Source: Alterluteimonas quercicellularis
GTDB lineage: Bacteria > Pseudomonadota > Gammaproteobacteria > Xanthomonadales > Xanthomonadaceae
Direction: 5' to 3'
NCBI RefSeq assembly: GCF_021191635.1
Contig: NZ_JAIWPR010000002.1
Coordinates: 280,919 to 344,918, forward strand
Length of the DNA: 64,000 nucleotides
Below are positions 31,668 to 41,100 of this stretch, piece by piece; the stretch's first letter is position 1, and each line of letters opens with the position of its first letter. The position numbers and the translations under genes were made by a program. Below the pieces are notes generated by a model. That model made no database searches. It was not told the origin of the DNA and saw nothing but the letters and a program-made list of their open reading frames with translations.

Positions 31668-32072
31668 ATGTCCAACCCGATCTCGTCCTACCTCGGCCTG
31701 CAGGCCGACGCGCTGCCGCTGCGCGAGCAGCGGCTGAAGCTGATCGCCAGCAACCTCGCCAACGCCGACACCCCGGGCTACCGCGCCCGCGACCTGGACT
31801 TCGACGCCGCCCTGCAGGCCGCCGCGCAGGCGCGGGAAGCGGGCCGTCCCGGCGCCGCGGCCGAGCCGCGCCCCGGCCACCTGCCGCTGCCGGCCGCCGA
31901 CTCGCCGTTCGCCGTCGCCCGCACCGCCGCGCAGCCCAGCCTCGACGGCAACAGCGTCGACCCGGACGCCGAGCGCGCCGCCTACGGGCGCGCGGCGCTG
32001 GAGTACCGCGCCTCGCTGAGCTTCCTCGAATCCAAGGTGCGCACCCTCATGACCGCCATCACCGGACAGTGA
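31668..32072 (+). CDS. flgB: Flagellar basal-body rod protein FlgB
   Basis: FlgB is a proximal rod subunit. The 134-residue protein carries the rod signature RLKLIASNLANADTPGYRAR near the N-terminus and the C-terminal YRASLSFLESKVRTLMTAI helix. The ATG was chosen for length and family fit. It heads the flgBCDE series; flgC starts four bases after its stop. Confidence 0.95.
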   Translation: MSNPISSYLGLQADALPLREQRLKLIASNLANADTPGYRARDLDFDAALQAAAQAREAGRPGAAAEPRPGHLPLPAADSPFAVARTAAQPSLDGNSVDPDAERAAYGRAALEYRASLSFLESKVRTLMTAITGQ

Positions 32073-32076
32073 CCCG

Positions 32077-32484
32077 ATGAGCAACCTGCCGATCTTCGAC
32101 ATCGCCGGCTCCGCGCTGCAGGCGCAGTCGGTGCGCATGAGCACGCTGGCCAGCAACCTCGCCAACGCCGATTCCGTGGCCGGCTCCCCGGAGCAGGTCT
32201 ACCGGCCGCTGGAGCCGGTGTTCCGCGCCGCCGCGCACGCCCACGACCCGGCGCTGACCGGGGTCGAGGTCGGCGGCATCGTGCGCCGCGAATCGCCGCC
32301 GGTGCAGCGCTACGAGCCGGGCCACCCGCTGGCCGACGCGCAGGGCTACGTGTACGCGCCCGACGTCGACCCGGTCTCGCAGATGGTCAACCTGATCTCC
32401 GCCTCGCGCAGCTACCAGGCCGGCGTGGAAATCCTCAACACCGCCAAGGAACTGGCCGTGGCCACCCTGAGCATGGGCCGCTGA
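32077..32484 (+). CDS. flgC: Flagellar basal-body rod protein FlgC
   Basis: FlgC is a rod subunit next to FlgB. The 135-residue protein starts MSNLPIFDIAGSALQAQSVR, keeps ASNLANADS, and ends with the coiled SQMVNLISASRSYQAGVEILNTAKELAVATLSMG helix split around Pro-free sequence. Size and order are typical. Confidence 0.95.
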   Translation: MSNLPIFDIAGSALQAQSVRMSTLASNLANADSVAGSPEQVYRPLEPVFRAAAHAHDPALTGVEVGGIVRRESPPVQRYEPGHPLADAQGYVYAPDVDPVSQMVNLISASRSYQAGVEILNTAKELAVATLSMGR

Positions 32485-32501
32485 GCGCCCCGGAGCCCCG
32501 C

Positions 32502-33170
32502 ATGAGCGCCATCCCCAGCGACATCTACTCCGGCCTCGGGCTGACCGGCGCCGCCGGCACCGCGGACAAGAAGAACGACGGCCTCGGCCAGGCCGACTTC
32601 CTGCGCCTGATGACCGAGCAGCTCAAGCACCAGGACCCGCTGAATCCGATGGAGAACAGCGCCTTCCTCGGCCAGCTGGCGCAGTTCTCGACGGTGCAGG
32701 GCCTGCAGGACCTCAACGGCACGGTGAACGGCTTCGCCGAGGCCATGAGCACCGACCAGCTCCTGCGCGGCGCGACCCTGGTCGGCCGCGAGGTGCTGGT
32801 GCCCTCGGCCAAGCTGGCGCTGGGCGACGAGGGCGGCACCAGCGGCCTGGTCGCCGCGCCCGGCCCGGGCACGGTGACCTTCGAGATCCGCGACGCCAAC
32901 GGCCAGAAGGTGCGCGAGTTCGCCGCCACCGCGTCCGCCGCCGGCGAGGTGCCCTTCGCCTGGGACGGCACCGACGCCGCCGGGCAGCGCCTGCCGGCCG
33001 GCCAGTACGCCGTCACCGCGCGCCATGCCGGCACCGACGGCACCGGCGCCTCGCTCAACACCTATGTCCGCGGCCGCGTCGAGAGCGTCTCGGTCGGCAG
33101 CGACGGCCTCTACCTCGACCTGCAGGGCCTCGGCACCGCGCCGGTCGGCTACGTCCTGCGCGTCGTCTGA
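32502..33170 (+). CDS. flgD: Flagellar hook assembly scaffold FlgD
   Basis: FlgD caps the growing hook. The 222-residue protein has the conserved cap segment QADFLRLMTEQLKHQDPLNP followed by SAFLGQLAQFSTVQGL, then an FlgD Ig-like/TUDOR half with GPGTVTFEIRDANGQKVRE and FAWDGTDAAGQRLPAGQY. It lies between flgC and flgE with short gaps. Confidence 0.96.
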   Translation: MSAIPSDIYSGLGLTGAAGTADKKNDGLGQADFLRLMTEQLKHQDPLNPMENSAFLGQLAQFSTVQGLQDLNGTVNGFAEAMSTDQLLRGATLVGREVLVPSAKLALGDEGGTSGLVAAPGPGTVTFEIRDANGQKVREFAATASAAGEVPFAWDGTDAAGQRLPAGQYAVTARHAGTDGTGASLNTYVRGRVESVSVGSDGLYLDLQGLGTAPVGYVLRVV

Positions 33171-33206
33171 CCCTTCCCGCCCGCGTTCCCTTCCACGGAG
33201 TCCGCC

Positions 33207-34430
33207 ATGAGCTTCAACACCTCGCTGTCCGGCATCAACGCGGCCAACGCCGACCTCAACGTCACCTCGAACAACATCGCCAACGTCAACACCACCGGCT
33301 TCAAGGAGTCGCGGGCGGAGTTCGCCGACCTGTTCTCCTACACCTCCTACGGCCTGGCCCGCAACGCGATCGGCTCGGGCGTGAAGCTCGGCAACGTCGC
33401 CCAGCAGTTCTCGCAGGGCAGCATCGATCCCACCGGCCGCAGCCTGGACATGGCCATCGACGGCGAGGGCTTCTTCACCCTGAGCAAGAACGGCGCGCGC
33501 GTGTACTCGCGCGCGGGCAACTTCCAGACCGACGCGCAGGGCTACGTGGGCACGCCGGAGGGCGCGCGGCTGCAGGTCTACCCGGCGCGCGCCGACGGCG
33601 AGGGCTTCGACGTGGGCCGGGTCGGCGACCTGCAGCTGCTCACCACCGACAGCCCGCCGCGGCAGAGCAGCCTGGTCGGGCTGACCGTGACCCTGCCCGG
33701 CAACGCCGCCACCCCGGCGATGGCCGCGTTCGATCCCGCCGAGCCCACCAGCTACAACGCCTCCAGCGGCGGCATCACCGTGTTCGACTCGCTGGGCGTG
33801 AGCCACGTGCAGACCTCGTACTTCGTCAAGACCGCCAACCCGAACGAATGGCAGGTGCACAACTACGTCGACGGCCAGGCGGTCGGCCAGCCGGTGACGG
33901 TGCAGTTCTCCGACAGCGGCGCCCTGCTCGCGCCCGCTGACGGCCGCATCGCGATGGAGCCGTTCACCCCCTCCACCGGCGCCGGCGTGCTCGACCTGTC
34001 GCTGGACCTGACCGGCTCCACCCAGTACGGCGAGACCTTCCAGCTGCGCGGCACCCAGCAGGACGGCTACGCCGCCGGCAAGCTCAACGAGATCAGCATC
34101 TCCACCGACGGCGTGGTGTTCGCGCGCTACTCCAACGGCGCCGACACCGCGCTCGGCCAGGTCGCGCTGACCAGCTTCGTCAACCCGCAGGGCCTGCAGC
34201 CGCAGGGCAACAACACCTGGGCCGAGAGCTACGCCTCGGGCAGCCCGCGCACCGGCGCGCCCGACACCTCCGACTTCGGCCAGATCCAGGCCGGCGCGCT
34301 CGAATCCTCCACCGTCGACCTGACCGAGCAGCTGGTCAACATGATCGTCGCCCAGCGCAACTTCCAGGCCAACGCACAGATGATCTCGACCCAGGACCAG
34401 GTCACGCAGACCGTCATCAACATTCGTTGA
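33207..34430 (+). CDS. flgE: Flagellar hook protein FlgE
   Basis: FlgE builds the hook. The 407-residue protein has the N-terminal helix MSFNTSLSGINAANADLNVT with SNNIANVNTTGFKESRAEF, the hook-type FlgE D1/D2 middle region, and the C-terminal ALESSTVDLTEQLVNMIVAQ helix with QVTQTVINIR. Length is normal. A heptad-repeat hairpin follows its stop and separates it from flgF. Confidence 0.96.
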   Translation: MSFNTSLSGINAANADLNVTSNNIANVNTTGFKESRAEFADLFSYTSYGLARNAIGSGVKLGNVAQQFSQGSIDPTGRSLDMAIDGEGFFTLSKNGARVYSRAGNFQTDAQGYVGTPEGARLQVYPARADGEGFDVGRVGDLQLLTTDSPPRQSSLVGLTVTLPGNAATPAMAAFDPAEPTSYNASSGGITVFDSLGVSHVQTSYFVKTANPNEWQVHNYVDGQAVGQPVTVQFSDSGALLAPADGRIAMEPFTPSTGAGVLDLSLDLTGSTQYGETFQLRGTQQDGYAAGKLNEISISTDGVVFARYSNGADTALGQVALTSFVNPQGLQPQGNNTWAESYASGSPRTGAPDTSDFGQIQAGALESSTVDLTEQLVNMIVAQRNFQANAQMISTQDQVTQTVINIR

Positions 34431-34439
34431 TGCCGAGCC

Positions 34440-34537
34440 GGGAATCGGGAATGGAGAATCGGGAATCGCACGAGCGAATCCGCGACGCCCCTGATGCCGG
34501 CCCTTTCCCGATTCCCCATTCCCCATTCCCGACTCCC
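34440..34537. repeat. Inverted heptad arrays between flgE and flgF
   Basis: Four head-to-tail heptads (GGGAATC, GGGAATG, GAGAATC, GGGAATC) fill 34,440-34,467. Four heptads in reverse orientation (GATTCCC, CATTCCC, CATTCCC, GACTCCC) fill 34,510-34,537. The arms can pair into a stem of about 28 bp with a 42-base loop. The right arm ends eight bases before the flgF ATG, where no Shine-Dalgarno sequence is visible. Confidence 0.8.
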
Positions 34538-34545
34538 GGCCTGCC

Positions 34546-35295
34546 ATGGACAAATCCCTCTACGTCGCCATGACCGGTGCCCGCGCCACGCTGCAGGCGC
34601 AGGGGACGGTGGCGCACAACCTGGCCAACGCCGACAACGCGGGCTTCAAGGCGGCGCTGGCGAACACCCGCGCGTTTCCGGTGGAGGGCGCGGGCTTCGC
34701 CTCGCGCATCGACGCGATGCACGTCGACCAGGGTTTCGACGCCCGCATCGGCGCGCAGCGGGTCACCGGCAACGCGCTCGACGTCTCGCTGCGGGCCGAC
34801 CGCTGGCTGGCGGTGCAGGCCGCCGACGGCGGCGAGGCCTACACGCGCGCCGGCAACCTGTCGCTGACCCCGAACGGGCAGCTGGTCGCCGGCGGCGGGC
34901 GCCCGCTGCTCGGCGAGGACGGCCAGCCGCTGGCGATCCCGCCGCACCAGGCGATGGAGATCGGCCACGACGGCACGGTGTCGGTGATCCCGCTGGGCGA
35001 AGGCCCGCAGACCCTGGCCATCGTCGGCCGCATCCGCGTGGCGGAGGCGACGCCCGAGCGGCTGGCGCGCGGCGCCGACGGGCTGATGCGCAACGCGCAG
35101 CCGCAGCAGCCGCTGGCGCAGGCGGCCGGCGACGCGATGACCACCGGCGCGCTGGAGGCCAGCAACGTCGACGCCGCCGGCGCGCTGGTGCAGATGATCC
35201 AGCTGCAGCGGCAGTTCGAGATGCAGGTGAAGCTGATCCAGCGCGGCGACGACAACGCCCAGGCCGCCAACAGCCTGCTGCGGCTGGGCGGCTAA
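34546..35295 (+). CDS. flgF: Flagellar basal-body rod protein FlgF
   Basis: FlgF forms part of the rod. The 249-residue protein begins MDKSLYVAMTGARATLQAQ, keeps AHNLANADNAGFKAAL, has TRAGNLSLTPNGQLV and the C-terminal ALVQMIQLQRQFEMQVKLIQ helix. It follows the heptad hairpin rather than a ribosome site, so its translation start may be affected by that structure. Confidence 0.94.
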   Translation: MDKSLYVAMTGARATLQAQGTVAHNLANADNAGFKAALANTRAFPVEGAGFASRIDAMHVDQGFDARIGAQRVTGNALDVSLRADRWLAVQAADGGEAYTRAGNLSLTPNGQLVAGGGRPLLGEDGQPLAIPPHQAMEIGHDGTVSVIPLGEGPQTLAIVGRIRVAEATPERLARGADGLMRNAQPQQPLAQAAGDAMTTGALEASNVDAAGALVQMIQLQRQFEMQVKLIQRGDDNAQAANSLLRLGG

Positions 35296-35325
35296 GCGAC
35301 CGCGAACGGCCCCGCTCCCGCTTCC

Positions 35326-35343
35326 CCCCAATCCCCAATCCCC
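35326..35343 (+). repeat. Degenerate heptad run before flgG
   Basis: CCCCAAT occurs twice head to tail and is followed by CCCC, a weaker relative of the heptads between flgE and flgF. It has no opposing arm and lies just upstream of the flgG -24/-12 site. Confidence 0.4.
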
Positions 35344-35349
35344 GCCCCT

Positions 35350-35365
35350 CGGCACACCCCTTGCA
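35350..35365 (+). promoter_or_regulatory. RpoN (sigma54) promoter of flgG
   Basis: CGGCAC-ACCCC-TTGCA has the GG and GC elements ten bases apart and one mismatch to the consensus, 48 bases before flgG. It would split the rod-hook genes into at least two transcription units. Confidence 0.75.
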
Positions 35366-35413
35366 TCCATCCACCCGACGGCGCCGACGCGCCCGCATTG
35401 AGAGGAACGCGCA

Positions 35414-36199
35414 ATGAATCAGGCTCTCTGGGTCGCCAAGACCGGGCTGGACGCGCAGCAGACGCGGATGTCGGTGGTGGCCAACAACCTCGCCAACACC
35501 AACACCACCGGCTTCAAGCGCGACCGCGCCAACTTCGAGGACCTGCTGTACCAGCAGGTGCGGCAGCCCGGCGGCGCCACCTCGGCGCAGACCCAGCTGC
35601 CGACCGGCCTGCAGCTGGGCACGGGCGTGCGCGTGGTCTCCACCGCCAAGGACTTCAACCAGGGCAACCCGCAGCAGACCGGCCGCGCGCTCGACGTCAT
35701 GATCAACGGCCGCGGCTTCTTCGAGGTGCTGCTGCCCGACGGCACCCCGGCCTACACCCGCGACGGCAGCTTCCAGGTCAACCCGCAGGGCGAGCTGGTG
35801 ACCGCCAGCGGCTTCCCGGTGCAGCCGGGCATCCAGGTGCCCGAGGGCGCGCAGTCGATGACCATCGGCAACGACGGCACGATCACCGTGCAGATCGCCG
35901 GCGAGGCGCAGGCGCTGGAGATCGGCGCGCTGACCGTCACCGACTTCATCAACCCGGCCGGCCTGCAGGCGCGCGGCGAGAACCTGTACCTGGAGACCAC
36001 GGCCTCCGGCCCGGCGCAGAACGGCACGCCCGGGCTCAACGGGCTCGGCCTGATCGAGCAGGGTGCGCTGGAGGGCAGCAACGTCAACGTGGTCGAGGAG
36101 CTGGTCAGCATGATCGAGACCCAGCGCGCCTACGAGATGAACGCCAAGGCCATCTCCACCACCGATTCGATGCTGGGCTACCTCAACAACAACGTCTGA
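35414..36199 (+). CDS. flgG: Flagellar distal rod protein FlgG
   Basis: FlgG is the distal rod. The 261-residue protein starts [20 protein letters not shown], with [21 protein letters not shown], and has the distal-rod segment [20 protein letters not shown] and the C-terminal [27 protein letters not shown]-type ribosome site lies upstream. Length is exactly typical. Confidence 0.97.
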   Translation: MNQALWVAKTGLDAQQTRMSVVANNLANTNTTGFKRDRANFEDLLYQQVRQPGGATSAQTQLPTGLQLGTGVRVVSTAKDFNQGNPQQTGRALDVMINGRGFFEVLLPDGTPAYTRDGSFQVNPQGELVTASGFPVQPGIQVPEGAQSMTIGNDGTITVQIAGEAQALEIGALTVTDFINPAGLQARGENLYLETTASGPAQNGTPGLNGLGLIEQGALEGSNVNVVEELVSMIETQRAYEMNAKAISTTDSMLGYLNNNV

Positions 36200-36207
36200 G
36201 GCCGCGC

Positions 36208-36906
36208 ATGGACCGTCCCGCTTCCCTCCTCCGTCCGGCCTGCGCGCTGGCCGCGCCGATGCTGCTGGCCGGCTGCATCGCCGCCGGCGACGTGCGCCCC
36301 TACCCGCCGCTGGCGCCGCTGCCGGTCGCCGCCGCCGCATACGCCGCGCCGGCCACGCAGGGCGCCATCTACCAGGGCGGCGCCGGCGGCCTGTCGCTGT
36401 TCGGCGACAAGCGCGCGCGCGAGGTGGGCGACCTGCTGACCATCCTGCTGGTGGAGAGCACCACCGCGCAGACCAACGCCACCACCCAGATCGGCAAGGA
36501 GAGCGCGATCGACATCGGCGCGCCTAACCTGTTCGGCGGCCCGGTCACCGTCAACGGCCGCGAGGTGCTCAGCGCCTCGGCGCAGGGCGCGCGCGACTTC
36601 GACGGCAACGGCCGCAGCACCCAGAGCAACCGCATCCAGGGCAGCGTGACGGTGACGGTGGTGCAGCGCCTGCCCAACGGCAACCTGGTGGTCGAGGGCA
36701 GCAAGAACCTGCGCCTGAACCAGGGCGACGAGCTGGTGCAGGTGCAGGGCATCGTGCGCCCGTCCGACATCGGCCCCGACAACAGCGTGCCGTCCGGCCG
36801 CGTCGCCGACGCGCGCATCGTCTACGGCGGCCGCGGCGCCATCGCCCAGTCCAACGCCATGGGCTGGCTGGGGCGCTTCTTCCATTCGCGGCTGTATCCG
36901 TACTGA
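36208..36906 (+). CDS. flgH: Flagellar L-ring lipoprotein FlgH
   Basis: FlgH forms the outer-membrane L ring. The 232-residue protein has a lipoprotein signal with lipobox LAGC (residues near 20-23), [20 protein letters not shown] and the C-terminal region [30 protein letters not shown]. It starts nine bases after flgG. Confidence 0.96.
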   Translation: MDRPASLLRPACALAAPMLLAGCIAAGDVRPYPPLAPLPVAAAAYAAPATQGAIYQGGAGGLSLFGDKRAREVGDLLTILLVESTTAQTNATTQIGKESAIDIGAPNLFGGPVTVNGREVLSASAQGARDFDGNGRSTQSNRIQGSVTVTVVQRLPNGNLVVEGSKNLRLNQGDELVQVQGIVRPSDIGPDNSVPSGRVADARIVYGGRGAIAQSNAMGWLGRFFHSRLYPY

Positions 36907-36923
36907 GCGGCAGGGACGACGAG

Positions 36924-38111
36924 ATGACGATCTTTCGCATGGGTCAGGAACCGGAGCCCGATGGACGGGTAAAGAACGGCGTCCGCCGCCTGCTCCGCCT
37001 TCCCTGGCGCGCGGCCTCCGGCTTCCTGCTCCTGCTTGTGGTGCTCCTCGCCCTCCCCCTGCACGCCCAGGAACGCGTCAAGGACCTTGCCAGCGTCGGC
37101 GGCGTGCGCGGCAACGCGCTGGTCGGCTACGGGCTGGTGGTGGGCCTGGACGGCAGCGGCGACCGCACCAGCCAGTCGCCCTTCACCGTGCAGAGCCTGC
37201 GCAACATGCTCAACGAGCTGGGGGTGACGGTGCCGTCCAACGTCAACCCGCAGCTCAAGAACGTGGCCGCGGTGGCCATCCACGCCGAGCTGCCGCCGTT
37301 CGCCAAGCCCGGCCAGACCATCGACGTCACCGTGTCCTCGATCGCCAACGCGGTGTCGCTGCGCGGCGGCACCCTGCTGATGGCGCCGCTCAAGGGCGCC
37401 GACGGCCAGGTCTACGCGATCGCCCAGGGCAGCCTGGTGGTCGGCGGCTTCGGCGCCCAGGGGCGCGACGGCTCGCGGGTCTCGGTCAACGTGCCCAGCG
37501 TAGGCCGCGTGCCCAACGGCGCGACCGTGGAGCGCGAGGTGGGCGGCGGCTTCGGCGGCGACGGCGAGCTGACGCTCAACCTCAACCGCGCCGACTTCAC
37601 CACCGTCTCGCGCATGGTCGCCGCGCTCGACGCCCGCTTCGGCGCCGGCACCGCGCGCGCCGTGGATGGCGTCACCGTGGCCGTGCGCGCGCCCTACGAC
37701 CCGGCCGCGCGGATCGGCTTCCTGGCCCAGGTCGAGAACGTGGAGCTGACCCCGGGCACGGCGCCGGCCAAGGTCATCGTCAACTCGCGCACCGGCACCG
37801 TGGTCATGGGCGCGCAGGTGAAGGTGCTGCCGGCCGCGATCGCCCACGGCTCGCTCAGCGTGACCATCACCGAGAGCGTGGACGTCAGCCAGCCCGAGCC
37901 CTTCGGCCGTGGCGCCACCGTCGTGGTGCCGCGCTCGGACGTGGCGATCGACCAGGACGGCAGCCGCATGTTCCGCTTCGCCGGCGGCACCTCGCTGGAC
38001 GAGATCGTGCGCGCGGTCAATGCGGTCGGGGCGGCGCCGGGCGACCTGATCGCGATCCTGGAAGCGCTCAAGCAGGCCGGCGCGCTGCGCGCGGAGCTGG
38101 AGGTGATCTGA
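36924..38111 (+). CDS. flgI: Flagellar P-ring protein FlgI
   Basis: FlgI forms the periplasmic P ring. The 395-residue product carries a long N-region before its signal peptide ([16 protein letters not shown] near residues 34-50), then [38 protein letters not shown] and [12 protein letters not shown]. The N-region is about 30 residues longer than usual, so the true start may be internal, but no better ribosome site is seen. It overlaps flgJ by one base. Confidence 0.95.
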   Translation: MTIFRMGQEPEPDGRVKNGVRRLLRLPWRAASGFLLLLVVLLALPLHAQERVKDLASVGGVRGNALVGYGLVVGLDGSGDRTSQSPFTVQSLRNMLNELGVTVPSNVNPQLKNVAAVAIHAELPPFAKPGQTIDVTVSSIANAVSLRGGTLLMAPLKGADGQVYAIAQGSLVVGGFGAQGRDGSRVSVNVPSVGRVPNGATVEREVGGGFGGDGELTLNLNRADFTTVSRMVAALDARFGAGTARAVDGVTVAVRAPYDPAARIGFLAQVENVELTPGTAPAKVIVNSRTGTVVMGAQVKVLPAAIAHGSLSVTITESVDVSQPEPFGRGATVVVPRSDVAIDQDGSRMFRFAGGTSLDEIVRAVNAVGAAPGDLIAILEALKQAGALRAELEVI

Positions 38112-39214
38112 TGCGCATCGCCGCCGCGCCGATCGGGCTCGAGACCGCGCAGCGCCCCGACGCGGCGCGCATCGACGCGGCCGCGCGCGAGTTCGAGGGC
38201 GTGTTCGCGCAGATGTTGGTCAAGAGCATGCGCGACGCCAGCTTCGGCGATGCGCTGTTCCCCGGCGAGAGCACCCTGTACCGCGACCTCTACGACCAGC
38301 GCCTGGCCAAGTCGCTGACCGAGGGCCGCGGGCTGGGCCTGGCGGCGACGATCGCCCGCCAGCTCGGCGGCGCGGCCAAGGCGGCGCCGGCGCTGGACAC
38401 CGCGCTCGGCCCGGACCGCCCCGGCGACGCCGCGCAGGTGCCGGACGCGCGCCTGCTCGACCTGATCGCCGGCCGCCCGCCCTCGGCCGACGACCCGGCG
38501 GCCGAGCCGGCGCGCTCGCCGCTCGACGGCCTGGTCGATCGCCTGCTCGCGCGCGCGCAGCCGGTCGTCGAGGCGGCCGCGGGCGCCGTCGCCGCGGTGC
38601 CGGCGGCCCTGGAGTCGGCCGCCCGCGCGGCCGCCGAGGGCTTCGCGCCGCGCTCGCCCGAGCGCTTCGTCGCCTCGATCTGGTCGCACGCCCAGGCCGC
38701 CGCGCGAGAGCTGGGCGTGGACGCCCGGGCGCTGGTCGCCCAGGCTGCGCTGGAGACCGGCTGGGGCCGGCGCACGATCCAGCGCAGCGACGGCGACACC
38801 GCCCACAACCTGTTCGGCATCAAGGCCACCGGCTGGCAGGGCGAGCGCGCCGCGGCCACCACCCACGAGTACGTCGACGGCGCGCGCCGCACCGAGCGCG
38901 CCGAGTTCCGCGCCTACGCCTCGCCGGCCGAGAGCTTCGCCGACTACGTGCGGCTGCTGAAGCAGAACCCGCGCTACCGCCAGGCGCTGGAGTCCGGCGG
39001 CGACGTGCGCCGCTTCGCCGGCGCACTGCAGCGCGCCGGCTACGCCACCGATCCCCGCTACGCCGACAAGATCAGCGCGATCGCCCAGGGCCCCACGCTG
39101 GAACGCGCGCTGTCGGCGATCGCCCGCGTCGCCGACGGCGCCGGCGACGCCCTGCACACCGGCCGCGAGGCGGTCCGTACCGCCGGCGCGGCCGCCCGCG
39201 CCCTCATCCGCTAG
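38111..39214 (+). CDS. flgJ: Peptidoglycan hydrolase FlgJ
   Basis: FlgJ scaffolds the rod and cuts the cell wall for it. The 367-residue protein has the rod-binding N-terminal domain (DAAAREFEGVFAQMLVKSMR), an Ala/Pro-rich linker at about residues 100-185, and a glucosaminidase domain with AQAALETGWGRRTI, NLFGIKATGWQGE and FADYVRLLKQNPRY. Both halves appear intact. Confidence 0.95.
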   Translation: MRIAAAPIGLETAQRPDAARIDAAAREFEGVFAQMLVKSMRDASFGDALFPGESTLYRDLYDQRLAKSLTEGRGLGLAATIARQLGGAAKAAPALDTALGPDRPGDAAQVPDARLLDLIAGRPPSADDPAAEPARSPLDGLVDRLLARAQPVVEAAAGAVAAVPAALESAARAAAEGFAPRSPERFVASIWSHAQAAARELGVDARALVAQAALETGWGRRTIQRSDGDTAHNLFGIKATGWQGERAAATTHEYVDGARRTERAEFRAYASPAESFADYVRLLKQNPRYRQALESGGDVRRFAGALQRAGYATDPRYADKISAIAQGPTLERALSAIARVADGAGDALHTGREAVRTAGAAARALIR

Positions 39215-39222
39215 AGACCGCC

Positions 39223-41100
39223 ATGCCCGACGCCCTGTCCACCGGCACCAGCGCCCTGCTCGCCTTCCAGCGGGCCCTGTCCACGGTGAGCCACAACGTG
39301 GCCAACATCGAGACCGCCGGATACAGCCGCCAGCGCGTGGAGCTGGAGACGCAGAACCCCGCCTACGTGGGCGTGGGCTACATCGGCGGCGGCACCCGCG
39401 TCAGCGGCATCCACCGCGTGGTCGACGAGCTGGCGAACGCGCGCCTGATCGACAGCGGCGGCGAGCTGGCGCGCCTGCAGCAGCTGTCGACGCTCTCGAA
39501 CCGCGTCGACAAGCTGATGTCGGACACCGCCACCGGCGTGTCCGGCCTGTGGTCGGGCTTCTTCGACGCGGTCAGCGCGCTGTCCGCCAACGCCGCGGCG
39601 CCGGCCGAGCGCCAGAACGTGCTCGGCCAGGCCAATGCGCTGGCGACCCGCTTCCAGCAGTTGCAGGGCCAGTTCGACACCATGTCGTCCGAGGTCGATG
39701 CGGGACTCGCGGCCGGCGCGCAGGAGATCAACCGCCTGGCCGAGGAGATCGCGCGCCTCAACGGCCGCATCGGCAGCGCCGCGGGCGCCGCGCCCGACCT
39801 GCTCGACCGCCGCGATCAGCTGGTCGCCGAACTGGTCGGCTACACCGGCGGCAGCGCGCGCCAGCAGGACGGCGGCGCGGTCAACGTGTTCACCGCCGGC
39901 GGCCAGGCGCTGGTGGTCGGCACCCAGGCGTCCCGCCTGGGCACCGTGGCCGATCCCTACCGCCCGGGCCGCGTGCAGCTGGCGCTGGAATCGCAGGGCC
40001 AGAGCGTGCGCCTGGACGAGCGCGCGATCGGCGGCCGCCTGGGCGGCCTGCTGGAGTTCCGCAGCCAGGTGCTCGACCCCACCCAGGCCGAGCTCGGCCG
40101 CATCGCGGTCAGCCTGGCGAGCCGCTTCAACGCCGGGCACGCCGCCGGCGTGGACCAGTACGGCCAGCCCGGCGGCGCGTTCTTCTCCATCCCGGCCCCG
40201 CGCGTGGCCGGCCACGCCGGCAACGCCGGCGACGCCGCGCTCGGCGCGACGATCGGCGACCTCGGCGCGCTCGACGGCCGCGACCTGCTGCTGCAGTGGC
40301 GCGACGGCGCCTGGACCGCGTCGCGCGCGGACACCGGGCAGAGCGTGCCGCTGACCGGCAGCGGCACCGCCGACGACCCGCTGCGCGTGGGCGGCGTCGA
40401 GCTGGTGGTGTCGGGCGCGCCCGCGGAGGGCGACCGCTTCCTGCTGCAGCCGACCGCGCAGGCGGCCGGCGGGCTGGCGGTGGCGATCTCCGACCCGGCG
40501 CGCATCGCCGCGGCCTCGCCGGTGCGCGCGCAGGCCGCGCTCGACAACCTCGGCACCGGCATCGCCGGCGCCCTCGGCGTGACCGACGCTTCCCATCCCG
40601 CCCTGCGCACGCCGGCGACGATCGAGTTCATCGACGCCGACCACTACACCATCGACGGCGAAGGGCCCTTCCCCTACACCGCGGGCGAGGCCATCGAGGC
40701 CAACGGCTGGTCCCTCGTGCTCGACGGCGCCCCGGCCGCCGGCGACCGCTTCGAGATCCAGCCTACCGGCGCGGGCTCCAGCGACAACGGCAACGCCGCC
40801 CTGCTCGCCGGGCTCGACGACGCGCGCGTGCTCGACGGCGGCCACCTCAGCCTCAACGGCGCGATCTCGGGCCTCACCACCAGCGTCGGCTCGGCCGCGC
40901 GGCACGCCGGCTACGCCGCCGAGGCGCAGGCCGCGCTGCATGCGCAGGCGCAGTCGGCGCGCGACTCGGTCTCCGGCGTCAACCTCGACGAGGAAGCCGC
41001 CAACATGCTCCGCCTGCAGCAGGCCTACCAGGCCGCGGCGCAGATCATCTCCACCGCCGACACCCTGTTCCAGTCCGTCCTCGGAGCCGTCCGCCGATGA
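39223..41100 (+). CDS. flgK: Flagellar hook-associated protein FlgK (HAP1)
   Basis: FlgK joins hook to filament. The 625-residue protein has an N-terminal FALSTGTSALLAFQRAL-like helix (MPDALSTGTSALLAFQR) with SHNVANIETAGYSRQRV, a large variable middle, and the C-terminal SGVNLDEEAANMLRLQQAYQ motif. It follows flgJ by eight bases and overlaps flgL by four. Confidence 0.96.
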   Translation: MPDALSTGTSALLAFQRALSTVSHNVANIETAGYSRQRVELETQNPAYVGVGYIGGGTRVSGIHRVVDELANARLIDSGGELARLQQLSTLSNRVDKLMSDTATGVSGLWSGFFDAVSALSANAAAPAERQNVLGQANALATRFQQLQGQFDTMSSEVDAGLAAGAQEINRLAEEIARLNGRIGSAAGAAPDLLDRRDQLVAELVGYTGGSARQQDGGAVNVFTAGGQALVVGTQASRLGTVADPYRPGRVQLALESQGQSVRLDERAIGGRLGGLLEFRSQVLDPTQAELGRIAVSLASRFNAGHAAGVDQYGQPGGAFFSIPAPRVAGHAGNAGDAALGATIGDLGALDGRDLLLQWRDGAWTASRADTGQSVPLTGSGTADDPLRVGGVELVVSGAPAEGDRFLLQPTAQAAGGLAVAISDPARIAAASPVRAQAALDNLGTGIAGALGVTDASHPALRTPATIEFIDADHYTIDGEGPFPYTAGEAIEANGWSLVLDGAPAAGDRFEIQPTGAGSSDNGNAALLAGLDDARVLDGGHLSLNGAISGLTTSVGSAARHAGYAAEAQAALHAQAQSARDSVSGVNLDEEAANMLRLQQAYQAAAQIISTADTLFQSVLGAVRR

